This document shows positions 1 through 6,365 of a stretch of DNA of 6,775 nucleotides, in pieces (position 1 is the stretch's first letter; each line of letters opens with the position of its first letter). This DNA is from RQOF01 sp964461135 (lineage in GTDB: Bacteria; Calditrichota; Calditrichia; RBG-13-44-9). A program made the position numbers and the translations under genes. The notes under the pieces were generated by a model, which was not told the DNA's origin, did no database searches, and saw only the letters and a list, made by a program, of their open reading frames with translations. The stretch is from contig CAYWTB010000144.1 in NCBI GenBank assembly GCA_964461135.1, forward strand, positions 1-6,775, in the 5' to 3' direction.

Positions 1-456
1 ATGCCAAATTATCCTCAAAAATTTCTAGGGTGTTGCAAAGCGGAAAACAGGAGTCAAATTAAATAAAATCGTTCTTTTTTCAAAACCATTCGGCTAACAT
101 TTTGCTGCGCTGTAAATTTTCGTTTCAGATTTCGTTGGTTAATCCGATTCGTTCCTCACCGCCACATGTGAATATATTGTTATGCAGTACCATCTCAACA
201 AATGACTCGCAACCTTATATTCAATGCTGCTTTTTTATGGACCTGTCAATGGGATGCAATCGGCATCTGCCACTGAATACAGGACGATCAGTCATTTACT
301 ATGACCGCGACCAAATCATTTTCCTGGTGATTGGCACCATACCAGAAGCACCGGATACACGTCAGAAAAGTCCTTACTGCACCGAATTCACCAAGTATCC
401 TGCAGTTGTTCAGATCAATGTGAGTAAATCCTGTTGATTCCGCTATTTCCACTTAC
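1..456. other. No gene recognised downstream of the transporter
   Basis: No convincing gene is visible in this stretch. A plus-strand frame of 111 codons (102-437) is open, but it begins with TTG, has no Shine-Dalgarno site and contains no motif I recognise. The minus strand is broken by stops in all frames. No clear hairpin followed by a T run is seen after the transporter stop at 457, so the transcript end is not defined. The first 70 bases could be the edge of a neighbouring gene, but the visible piece is too short to judge. Confidence 0.4.
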
Positions 457-2625
457 TTAGACCAGTGCACTTTCCCGGCCCGAGTCCCTTACAAAGAGGC
501 AGGAAGATTGGGTAAGCTCCACTGAGCGGCGCATAAAATCGAAGGACAGAACCTTGCCGACTCCGAAGATATTAATGTCGGCACGTGGAACCTTATCAAA
601 GGTACTTTCAAAAGTTCCCGTCAGTACATGAAAATCCGTCATGGAAGGCAACCGGGCCTGATCGCTTAATCTCTCCAAAAAATTATACAACCTTCTTTCC
701 TGGGATTTGTCCGGTGCCACCGTTACCAGATTGATGGCTCCTTCCCAGTTTCGCTGGAGCTGCAGGGTGATCAGCATGGCCAGGTGCCAGTTGGGACTTT
801 TATCCCGCAACCATAGGTTTACTGTATTCTGCATACCGAAGGCGATGCGTGGATGCTGTCGCAGAATCATCACGCCCAGATCCTGTTTACCGGCTTCGCT
901 CACCAGTGTATCAATGGTTTCATCCTTCTTTTTATCCTTTCCCAGGGTAAGGAAAAGCACATTGGGCCGGAAGGCGCTGGCTTTTAAAGTTTGCATGACC
1001 AGTCTTGCACCGTGCAGAAAATTGTCATCCTCTATGATGGTTCCGTTTACCAGGATGTCTTCATTTTCTAAGGGAACAACCAGATCATCCAGACTTTTTT
1101 GAACCTCTTCCAGTTTGTTGTTTTTGACAGTAAAAGCAAAAATGCTTCCCGATGGGTAGGTGATATTCCGGATAAAGAGCAGCGGACCGGACCAGATTTT
1201 AGGATTATCGATGGGAACCAGCAGATCCGGTTTCCAGCTGATCTGATGACGAGGATATTTCATGGCCAGGCGCGAAGCGCGTTCTGCCAGCACCAGAAAC
1301 AATCCGCCACGGATATCGCCCCAGCTGGATTTCAATCCCCGCCGTTCCAGCCAAAAATAAAGGATGACGATGCTGGTGAGGGCCACAAAACTGAACACCG
1401 GATTAATCAGAAACATGATAAACAGGCAGCCCAGTGCACCGATGAGGGGAACAAATTTGGGTACTTTAAAGGTGGGTCTGAAACTGATGATCTTCATGCT
1501 CTGCTGGATAAAAACCACCAGGTTTAACATACCGTAGGTAATCAGAAAAAACATGGTTATAAGAGAGGCCAGGAAATCCAGATTTCCCAGCAGAAGAGAA
1601 ATTTCTATGATAATCCCGGTGAAAATGACGGCATTGCGCGGTTCATTTGCTTTGGTTTTGGCTGCAAAAAACTGGTGAAAGGGAACGGTTTTCTGTTCCG
1701 CCAGCGCCTGCAGAACCCGGGGAGCTCCCACCATGCTTCCCAGGGCCGAAGAGAGAGTAGCCCCCATGATACCGGCAATCACCGCCGGTCCCCACAAGGC
1801 CTTGTCCACCAAAATCATCTGGTTGGTGCGTAATTCGGCCGGTGTGCTGATTCTGGCGCTTACATAGGCAATCAGAACATAAATAAACATGGTCACAATA
1901 ATGGAACTCAAGGTGCCCAGGGGAATGGCCCGCCGGGGTTCTTTCAAATCACCGGACAAATTTGCGCCCGCCATAATGCCGGTAACTGCAGGAAAAAATA
2001 TAGCAAATACTTTCCAGAAACCGGCGTTCTCGAACTTTCCCAGCAGGGTAAAATGAGCGACTGGCTGCGAGGGAGTTAAGAAAAATGAGACCAGGGAAAT
2101 TACAATAATGGTCATGATCAGATACTGGACTTTTATGGCAAAATGGGCACTGGTATAAGACACAAGCAGCAGGACCAGCCAGGCCAGAGAAGAGACCATG
2201 AACGGGCTATGATGAGGAAAAACCCTCAGCCACCCCTCGGTAAAACCAATGATATATAAAGCCGCAGAAAGAGTAAGTGAGATATAAAAAGGAATTCCGA
2301 TACTGCCACCAGCCTCCAGTCCCAGGGATTTTGATATAATGGAATACGCACCCCCCGCACCGATTTTAATATTGGTGGTAATGGAGGACATGGATAAGCC
2401 GGTGCAAATGGTGACGGATTTTGCCAGTAAAATGATAACAACCGTCCCCAGGAATCCCGCATTTCCAACCACCCATCCCAGACGGAGATACATGATAACG
2501 CCCAGGATGGTCAGCACGTCAGGGGTAAAGACGCCGCCGAAGGTACCGAATTTTTTTATTTTCTGCGGACGGGAACTTAGACCGCGAATCTTATTGAGTA
2601 CCGAAGCTAGTGGGGCAAAGTTCAT
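457..2625 (-). CDS. SLC12-type cation-chloride cotransporter family protein
   Basis: This is a predicted inner-membrane transporter of the APC superfamily, related to eukaryotic SLC12 Na-K-Cl and K-Cl cotransporters. The 722 residues comprise a short cytosolic N-terminus, a membrane core of about 12 segments (about residues 28-430) and a soluble C-terminal domain (about 440-722), which is the SLC12 layout. The first helix has the family pattern (VLTILGVIMYLRLGWVVG, 37-54). The helix 6 signature FFPAVTGIMAGANLSGDLKE spans 210-229. A helix 8 segment (289-308) reads ATLSSALGSMVGAPRVLQAL. Residues matching the potassium-site positions of NKCC-type members are present (Tyr124, Pro212, Thr215), and the Ser292-Ser293 pair matches their sodium-site serines. 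I infer ion-coupled chloride or potassium transport, though bacterial relatives are poorly characterised and an amino-acid substrate remains possible. The ATG has no Shine-Dalgarno site, but an in-frame TGA five codons upstream rules out a longer protein. The C-terminal domain looks complete. Confidence 0.9.
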   Translation of the reverse strand: MNFAPLASVLNKIRGLSSRPQKIKKFGTFGGVFTPDVLTILGVIMYLRLGWVVGNAGFLGTVVIILLAKSVTICTGLSMSSITTNIKIGAGGAYSIISKSLGLEAGGSIGIPFYISLTLSAALYIIGFTEGWLRVFPHHSPFMVSSLAWLVLLLVSYTSAHFAIKVQYLIMTIIVISLVSFFLTPSQPVAHFTLLGKFENAGFWKVFAIFFPAVTGIMAGANLSGDLKEPRRAIPLGTLSSIIVTMFIYVLIAYVSARISTPAELRTNQMILVDKALWGPAVIAGIMGATLSSALGSMVGAPRVLQALAEQKTVPFHQFFAAKTKANEPRNAVIFTGIIIEISLLLGNLDFLASLITMFFLITYGMLNLVVFIQQSMKIISFRPTFKVPKFVPLIGALGCLFIMFLINPVFSFVALTSIVILYFWLERRGLKSSWGDIRGGLFLVLAERASRLAMKYPRHQISWKPDLLVPIDNPKIWSGPLLFIRNITYPSGSIFAFTVKNNKLEEVQKSLDDLVVPLENEDILVNGTIIEDDNFLHGARLVMQTLKASAFRPNVLFLTLGKDKKKDETIDTLVSEAGKQDLGVMILRQHPRIAFGMQNTVNLWLRDKSPNWHLAMLITLQLQRNWEGAINLVTVAPDKSQERRLYNFLERLSDQARLPSMTDFHVLTGTFESTFDKVPRADINIFGVGKVLSFDFMRRSVELTQSSCLFVRDSGRESALV

Positions 2626-2666
2626 ATTCTGGCCGTATCAGGTGAAAATAGCGATAAATTAGCTCT

Positions 2667-2695
2667 AATATGCGAAATAAATTTCACGTCTTCAA
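2667..2695 (-). promoter_or_regulatory. Candidate sigma70-like promoter of the transporter gene
   Basis: Read on the minus strand, TTGAAG (2690-2695) and CATATT (2667-2672) are separated by exactly 17 bases. Each matches the sigma70 consensus at four of six positions. Transcription would start near 2660, giving a leader of about 35 bases that lacks an obvious ribosome binding site. The call rests on sequence match and position only. Confidence 0.4.
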
Positions 2696-2714
2696 GGACA
2701 TAACGTTGCGGTTT

Positions 2715-2745
2715 TAAATACCGCCCCCCTGTTAAACGGTATTTA
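2715..2745. repeat. Inverted repeat upstream of the transporter promoter
   Basis: A perfect 9-base inverted repeat (TAAATACCG at 2715-2723, CGGTATTTA at 2737-2745) flanks a 13-base loop that starts with six C residues. It lies about 20 bases upstream of the candidate -35 box of the transporter gene. It could be an operator for a dimeric regulator, or a hairpin in the transcript of the upstream DoxX-like gene. On the minus strand it is followed by AAAAC rather than a T run, so it is a poor intrinsic terminator. Confidence 0.45.
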
Positions 2746-2774
2746 TTTTGTGTTGCGTGGTAAAGGTAGAATGG

Positions 2775-2784
2775 TCACCGGTGA
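2775..2784. repeat. Ten-base perfect palindrome TCACCGGTGA
   Basis: TCACCGGTGA is self-complementary and lies between the DoxX-like gene and the transporter gene. A 10-base palindrome can occur by chance, so a protein-binding role is only a possibility. Confidence 0.25.
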
Positions 2785-2826
2785 AAACACGAATCTTAAA
2801 AAATTGCTGTGTAGGCTGCATTCACC

Positions 2827-2865
2827 GCAGGTGTTACCTTCCTGCCCGAAATCTGGGACAGGTAA
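2827..2865. repeat. Overlapping inverted repeats downstream of the DoxX-like gene
   Basis: CCTGCCC (2841-2847) can pair with GGG (2855-2857) plus CAGG (2859-2862), with one bulged A and a 7-base loop. The same CCTGC (2841-2845) can instead pair with GCAGG (2827-2831), and TTACC (2834-2838) is complementary to GGTAA (2861-2865). On the minus strand the structure begins about 40 bases after the DoxX-like stop codon. There is no T run after it, so it may be a transcript-stabilising or REP-like hairpin rather than an intrinsic terminator. The alternative pairings resemble an attenuator in form, but no leader peptide is visible. Confidence 0.4.
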
Positions 2866-2903
2866 TTCTCTCATTAAATCACTATCTATTTTTCCCGGTG
2901 TTA

Positions 2904-3293
2904 TTACCAGCCAAAACTCAGGGGCCAGGGAGTGGGAATACCCAGGAACATCAGCGTGGAACCCATCAGAGCCATATTTTTTATAAAATGGATCCTTTGG
3001 TTCATCTTTTCCTTCTCATCTGCGATAGCCCAGAAATTGTGTATTTTAAATGAGACTCCCAGAAAGAACAGAACCACTGCACATACTCCCACCAAGGGCA
3101 GAATTCCAAAACCGATACTCAATCCACCAATAAGTAAAAGAAAACCGGAGCCAACCACTGCCAGCCCGGGCTCCGGAACATTCTTTGAACCGACATAAAC
3201 CGCCATCATTTTTGAGTGTGAAAAATGATTAAATGCATTATAAAAATAATAAATTCCCACAATGATTCGTCCGATTAACAATACAACAGCCAT
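2904..3293 (-). CDS. DoxX-like small integral membrane protein
   Basis: This 129-residue protein has four predicted membrane segments (about 1-21, 44-64, 66-83 and 106-119), matching the size and fold of the DoxX family. The first helix carries the family's Arg9 and Gly13. The region before the last helix has the typical arrangement: aromatic residues (HNFW, 85-88), a charged stretch, then HFIKNMALMG (102-111). DoxX-family proteins are linked in the literature to thiosulfate or quinone chemistry and to oxidative-stress membrane complexes, but most members have no known substrate and none can be assigned here. The ATG is well supported: AGGAGG lies at 3299-3304, five bases upstream. Translation ends at two tandem TAA codons. 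A promoter-like pair sits about 35 bases upstream, so it is probably transcribed on its own, with the transporter gene following after 278 bases. Confidence 0.85.
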   Translation of the reverse strand: MAVVLLIGRIIVGIYYFYNAFNHFSHSKMMAVYVGSKNVPEPGLAVVGSGFLLLIGGLSIGFGILPLVGVCAVVLFFLGVSFKIHNFWAIADEKEKMNQRIHFIKNMALMGSTLMFLGIPTPWPLSFGW

Positions 3294-3298
3294 ACATT

Positions 3299-3304
3299 CC
3301 TCCT
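3299..3304 (-). promoter_or_regulatory. Ribosome binding site AGGAGG of the DoxX-like gene
   Basis: A perfect AGGAGG on the minus strand is spaced five bases from the ATG at 3291-3293. It fixes the start of the DoxX-like gene. Confidence 0.85.
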
Positions 3305-3327
3305 TTTTTTGATTGAATCATTTTAAA

Positions 3328-3356
3328 ATTCTAATCTATTATTTATAACAAAGCAA
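3328..3356 (-). promoter_or_regulatory. Promoter-like element of the DoxX-like gene
   Basis: Read on the minus strand, TTGCTT (3351-3356) and TAGAAT (3328-3333) are 17 bases apart. Transcription would start near 3321, leaving a leader of about 28 bases that includes the AGGAGG. The element and the bases upstream of it (TTTTCATTTTG, 3354-3364) recur upstream of the SWIM gene at 6080-6116 with identical spacing, which raises confidence that it is functional. Confidence 0.6.
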
Positions 3357-3364
3357 AATGAAAA

Positions 3365-3718
3365 ATAAATGAAGATTATAAGGAAATGCCCCTTCTGAAA
3401 ATATTTGTTGAAAAGAATATGATGTGAACACACTGGCTAGATGGTCTTTTTTAGGATTAAAAATGACGTTCATCATACAAATGAATACCTGAGACATTCA
3501 CTGTATTTTTCAGTTTTTCAGGAGGTATAATAGCTGAACATGATTGTTTATTTTAAGAGAGTGGACGAACACAAAGGTAATCACGGTATTATTCAACTTG
3601 GGGTAGATCTGTCATAACCTGTTGCTGATTATGGTAAAAATATAAAAATTCCCATTATTATTTCCGTTTGCTAAGATCAGGATATAATCATATAAATTTA
3701 AAAAGCCTAGCCCAATTT
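3365..3718. other. A+T-rich intergenic stretch with no confident gene
   Basis: This stretch separates the SEC-C gene from the promoter of the DoxX-like gene. All frames on the minus strand are interrupted. On the plus strand the only signal is an AGGAGG (3520-3525) ahead of a 25-codon frame, listed separately. Downstream of the SEC-C stop the minus strand reads GGGCTAGGCTTTTT, which has a T run but no proper stem, so I do not call it a terminator. Confidence 0.5.
3540..3617 (+). CDS. Possible 25-residue small protein (weak)
   Basis: A perfect AGGAGG (3520-3525) on the plus strand is followed, after 14 bases, by an ATG opening 25 codons that end with TAA. The peptide begins MIVYFKRVDEHK and shows no signal peptide, membrane segment or known motif. 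The spacing is longer than the usual five to ten bases, which argues against efficient translation. It would be the only plus-strand gene in the window. It may be a real small protein, a decayed remnant or chance. Confidence 0.15.
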   Translation: MIVYFKRVDEHKGNHGIIQLGVDLS

Positions 3719-4198
3719 TCATTTACCACAGCACTTTTTGTATTTCTTTCCACTCCCACAGGGGCAAGGTTCATTTCTACCTGGTATCTTATCTTCCATA
3801 AATTTCTTTGTGTTTAAATCTGGTAAAAAATGTACTAAAGGAATTGGATTCTCATCACTTCCGATTTCCAGATATCTTTTTTCTTCCGGGATTGAATCCA
3901 AATCGACTATTCCTGCAATAAAGTAACTTTGATTTTTGTTGTTCCTGCTTCCAATTTTTATAGCCCGCTCAACTTTATCAATATCAAAGACTACGACAGG
4001 GCATTTTTTACAAAAATGGCTTCCAGAATGATTTGTTATTAATTCATGTTCGTGCTTTTCAGACTTAACATGCAGGAGTATCGGGCAATCGAATTCTATA
4101 AGAGAAGAACCACATTCCGGACAGTTTGTCAGGCTGCTTTCATCACTATAATATCTTCTTCTGCGAATAGATAAATCTATGGTTTCTAATCTATTCAT
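3719..4198 (-). CDS. SEC-C motif zinc-binding protein with N-terminal cysteine pairs
   Basis: The C-terminus of this 159-residue protein is a textbook SEC-C motif: GRNEPCPCGSGKKYKKCC (140-157), with zinc ligands Cys145, Cys147 and Cys156 and either Cys157 or a nearby residue. SEC-C is the zinc module at the end of SecA that contacts SecB and the ribosome, and it also occurs in many uncharacterised proteins. Two further pairs, CPEC (26-29) and CKKC (63-66), look like a split zinc ribbon closing over a beta-rich segment. A middle region (about 70-138) has no recognised domain. The protein is therefore a probable cytosolic zinc protein of unknown role, possibly touching nucleic acid, ribosomes or other proteins. 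The ATG is supported by GAAGG (4208-4212), nine bases upstream. The SWIM gene ends 126 bases upstream on the same strand, so read-through is possible, but no strong promoter is seen between them. Confidence 0.88.
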   Translation of the reverse strand: MNRLETIDLSIRRRRYYSDESSLTNCPECGSSLIEFDCPILLHVKSEKHEHELITNHSGSHFCKKCPVVVFDIDKVERAIKIGSRNNKNQSYFIAGIVDLDSIPEEKRYLEIGSDENPIPLVHFLPDLNTKKFMEDKIPGRNEPCPCGSGKKYKKCCGK

Positions 4199-4261
4199 AT
4201 GAATTTGCCTTCAATTATCTGTGCTGTTAAACAAAATATTCCGGTGATGATTTTATTCTAA

Positions 4262-4320
4262 GGTTCAGCTGGCGTGGCCAACCGGTGGATTTGACCACAA
4301 ACCGCTGTATGATTTTGGGG
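4262..4320. other. G+C-rich structured patch between SWIM and SEC-C genes
   Basis: About 60 bases stand out from the A+T-rich surroundings, and two adjacent hairpins can be drawn. GTGG (4285-4288) pairs with CCAC (4295-4298) around a 6-base loop. TGGC (4270-4273) pairs with GCCA (4277-4280), with GGT (4262-4264) and ACC (4281-4283) extending that stem across a bulge. On the plus strand a 30-codon frame (4231-4320, ending TAA at 4321-4323) also covers the patch and includes RFSWRGQPVDLTTNRCMILG, which reads like a protein tail. It may be a structured 3' region of the SWIM transcript or the remnant of a lost plus-strand gene. No T run follows the hairpins on either strand. Confidence 0.3.
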
Positions 4321-4324
4321 TAAA

Positions 4325-6025
4325 TCATATTTGACTTAATTCTTCCATTAAAGCCCTTCGTTGTGGATATTCGGTTCGTAACATTTTTATAATTTTATTC
4401 GCTTTTTCCCTTGCTCCCAGCTTTATGATTCTTTTTAAATATCGGCAGGCATTTTGATAATGTTTTCTTCCCAAGTTGTCTTTTAAATATTTCATAATGG
4501 CTTCTGAATAAAGATGGACCAATTCATCAGAATAATCTTTTGAAAGATATTTTTCGTAATGTTCAATAGTACGTAAGGAAGGCGAATTTTTAACAAGTTC
4601 CAAAAGATTATCCCACCATTCTTCTTTGATGTAAATACCTGCTATCAATTCGGAGTCAAGCCACCTGTTTCTTTTGGTTATATCCTGGATGACTTCTTTT
4701 ATAAATGTATTCCACTCCTCAGCCGGAAAATTTTGTTTTAATATCCGGTAATAATCCTGTTCGTGCCGAAAGTTATTAACAAAAAGCAAACGGGAATACT
4801 CAATTATTTTTACTTTATCATTTTGAGCCTGGGCAATTTTAAGTAACCAGTCATACCATTCCATTGCCAGGCCAGGCTTTTCCTTTTTGTCATGGTTTAC
4901 TCCCTCCCGGGCTAATGTTATGGCTTTATCATAATTCTTATTCTTTAATGCTTTTGAAATAGCCTCTCCCCTGAATCTTGAATTGGAAAGATTTTGCTCC
5001 AGGTATTTATCAGCTTCCTTTTCACCTTTTGTTTTTTTCAGGATATTGTATTTAATGCTTTGTGCTTTTTCCTTCTCGTATTCAGATCCTTGTGCTTTAT
5101 CAATCTGGTTTAAAACATGTTGGGTTTCTTCGTCCGTCTTCAATAGTTCCGAAGCAATCTGCAGCATATCCAGGTGCCAATCCCATCCCAAATAAATTTG
5201 TCTGTCAAAAGCTGAAATGCAATAATCGAGAATGATTTTCCTTATTTCTTCGGGAAGTTTTTCCTGCACAATTTTGTACAATATTTCAAATGCAAAATCT
5301 ATACTATTTCCGATATCACCATTGCTGTCATCGGCATATTGCAGTGCCTCTGTCATTTGCTCCATTACTGCTGTACAGATAAAAAACGAACTTTTGTAAT
5401 TTTGGTTTTCAAACTGCTTTTGTGCAGAAACTAAAAGATCTGCAACTTCATTACCTACCTGGTGCGATGCCGACCAATTAATAAAACCGTGCCTGTCTGA
5501 GGTTGAACGTAGAATAGATTTTACCTGTTTCTGGTACAGCTCTTTTGATTCATCTTTGTTATATTGTGCAAACGATGATAAAAACAAATTTCTGAATGGA
5601 AGATTTTGTTCTGTTTTTTCACGAACAAATTGTTTCAGCTCATCATGAGAAATACTTTCGAGCAATTCATTTACCTGGTCTGCGATGGTTTTCCGGTTTA
5701 AAGGTTCCTTTTGGGGTGTGGATTTGGAAATCGGAGATTTCTTTTTTAATTCTGATTCTTCCTGTTGCAGGTAAAAAATTACAGCCACAACATGCTTACA
5801 AATCGGTCCCAGGTCATAAGGACAATTGCATGCATATTCTACGATATTTCCATCTTTTATGGATAAATGTACGATATAATCCTCTGTGCCTTCAACAATT
5901 GATTCGTACACGCCCGGTGTAATTTCTTCGGGTTCGTTCACACGGCCGTTCTTAAAATATGATAACCCGCGTGCCAGAATGATTTCGTCTATATATTGTT
6001 CAAATTGATTTAATGGTATTTGCAT
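4325..6025 (-). CDS. SWIM zinc-finger domain protein with long alpha-helical region
   Basis: The N-terminus carries a SWIM zinc finger of the form CxCx7CxH: Cys66, Cys68, Cys76 and His78 in YACNCPYDLGPICKH, counting from the start chosen here. It follows the usual lead-in (FEQYIDEIILARGLSYFKNG, about 8-27). SWIM modules bind DNA or proteins and occur in Swi2/SNF2 ATPases, MuDR transposases and stand-alone bacterial proteins. The remaining 480 or so residues are charged and almost wholly helical, like TPR-type or related solenoid repeats, which suggests a scaffold; no catalytic motif is visible. I chose the ATG at 6023-6025 (566 residues) because AGGT lies seven bases upstream and the family-like sequence starts there. 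A GTG at 6050-6052 would add nine residues but has no ribosome site. Its promoter-like element is at 6080-6108. No SNF2 helicase gene, a common partner of such proteins, is present in the window. A role in nucleic-acid binding is inferred. Confidence 0.88.
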   Translation of the reverse strand: MQIPLNQFEQYIDEIILARGLSYFKNGRVNEPEEITPGVYESIVEGTEDYIVHLSIKDGNIVEYACNCPYDLGPICKHVVAVIFYLQQEESELKKKSPISKSTPQKEPLNRKTIADQVNELLESISHDELKQFVREKTEQNLPFRNLFLSSFAQYNKDESKELYQKQVKSILRSTSDRHGFINWSASHQVGNEVADLLVSAQKQFENQNYKSSFFICTAVMEQMTEALQYADDSNGDIGNSIDFAFEILYKIVQEKLPEEIRKIILDYCISAFDRQIYLGWDWHLDMLQIASELLKTDEETQHVLNQIDKAQGSEYEKEKAQSIKYNILKKTKGEKEADKYLEQNLSNSRFRGEAISKALKNKNYDKAITLAREGVNHDKKEKPGLAMEWYDWLLKIAQAQNDKVKIIEYSRLLFVNNFRHEQDYYRILKQNFPAEEWNTFIKEVIQDITKRNRWLDSELIAGIYIKEEWWDNLLELVKNSPSLRTIEHYEKYLSKDYSDELVHLYSEAIMKYLKDNLGRKHYQNACRYLKRIIKLGAREKANKIIKMLRTEYPQRRALMEELSQI

Positions 6026-6052
6026 TTTTGATACCTGAAATTTATGATTCAC

Positions 6053-6357
6053 TAATTATAATCATCTGTTTATAAAAATATTATATTCTATTCTCGATAA
6101 CAAAACAAAATGAAAACTTAATTATGATTACCCGTAAAGTATCATTAAAAAAATTTTGTTGCAGAGCGGTTGATGGTAATAAGCCGTTTATTTGTACTTC
6201 TACTGGGTTAAAGGAGGAAACATATCTGCCATCCCTATTATAACTTTCCCTTAATACCCGTCCATTTTGGAACAAATTATCACATATCAGATGTACGTTA
6301 TCCCCCGAAGTTAAGAGCATAAATTGAATGTTCTTGATTCCTTCACAGGGGAACCGT
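6053..6357. other. A+T-rich gap between cupin and SWIM genes
   Basis: This gap contains the promoter-like element of the SWIM gene at its low-coordinate end. One minus-strand frame stays open throughout, listed separately as a doubtful gene, while the other two minus-strand frames have many stops. A plus-strand AGGAGG (6212-6217) has no start codon at a usable distance. No terminator with a T run is seen after the cupin gene. Confidence 0.45.
6080..6108 (-). promoter_or_regulatory. Promoter-like element of the SWIM gene
   Basis: Read on the minus strand, TTGTTT (6103-6108) and a perfect TATAAT (6080-6085) are separated by 17 bases. Transcription would start near 6073, giving a leader of about 48 bases to the chosen ATG. 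The pair matches the element upstream of the DoxX-like gene in spacing, in part of the spacer (TGTTAT at its start, AATAGA near its end) and in the bases upstream. Confidence 0.65.
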
Positions 6358-6365
6358 TTATTCAC
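6081..6365 (-). CDS. Doubtful 94-codon open frame after the cupin gene
   Basis: The frame opens with GTG (6363-6365), overlaps the cupin stop by eight bases and runs 94 codons while the other two minus frames are broken. The composition is protein-like in the middle (for example LICDNLFQNGRVLRESYNRD, about 26-45), but I recognise no domain. There is no Shine-Dalgarno site before the GTG, and an internal ATG at codon 16 has none either. The tail runs straight through the promoter-like element of the SWIM gene and ends in IENRI. It could be a translationally coupled small gene, a decayed fragment or chance; I favour non-coding. Confidence 0.15.
   Translation of the reverse strand: MNKRFPCEGIKNIQFMLLTSGDNVHLICDNLFQNGRVLRESYNRDGRYVSSFNPVEVQINGLLPSTALQQNFFNDTLRVIIIKFSFCFVIENRI

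Noticed and set aside
102..437. Plus-strand open frame of 111 codons
   Set aside because: It starts with TTG, has no ribosome binding site and shows no recognisable motif; its composition is not clearly protein-like.
707..1527. Two long plus-strand open frames opposite the transporter gene
   Set aside because: They lie antisense to a firmly identified SLC12-type coding sequence and have no family-like features, so they are shadows of it.
2226..2662. Open frames on both strands overlapping the start of the transporter gene
   Set aside because: The transporter frame carries the conserved first-helix motif here; the others are by-products of its composition.
2748..3198. Plus-strand open frames across the end of the DoxX-like gene and the gap beside it
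   Set aside because: They are antisense to the DoxX-like gene or lack supporting signals, and the starts have no suitable ribosome site.
3704..3718. GGGCTAGGCTTTTT just after the SEC-C stop as a terminator
   Set aside because: The T run is present, but no stem of reasonable length can be formed before it.
5596..5922. Plus-strand open frame of 108 codons opposite the SWIM finger
   Set aside because: It is antisense to the conserved CxCx7CxH region, which is clearly the coding strand.
6212..6217. AGGAGG on the plus strand in the cupin to SWIM gap
   Set aside because: No ATG, GTG or TTG start followed by an open frame lies at a usable distance.
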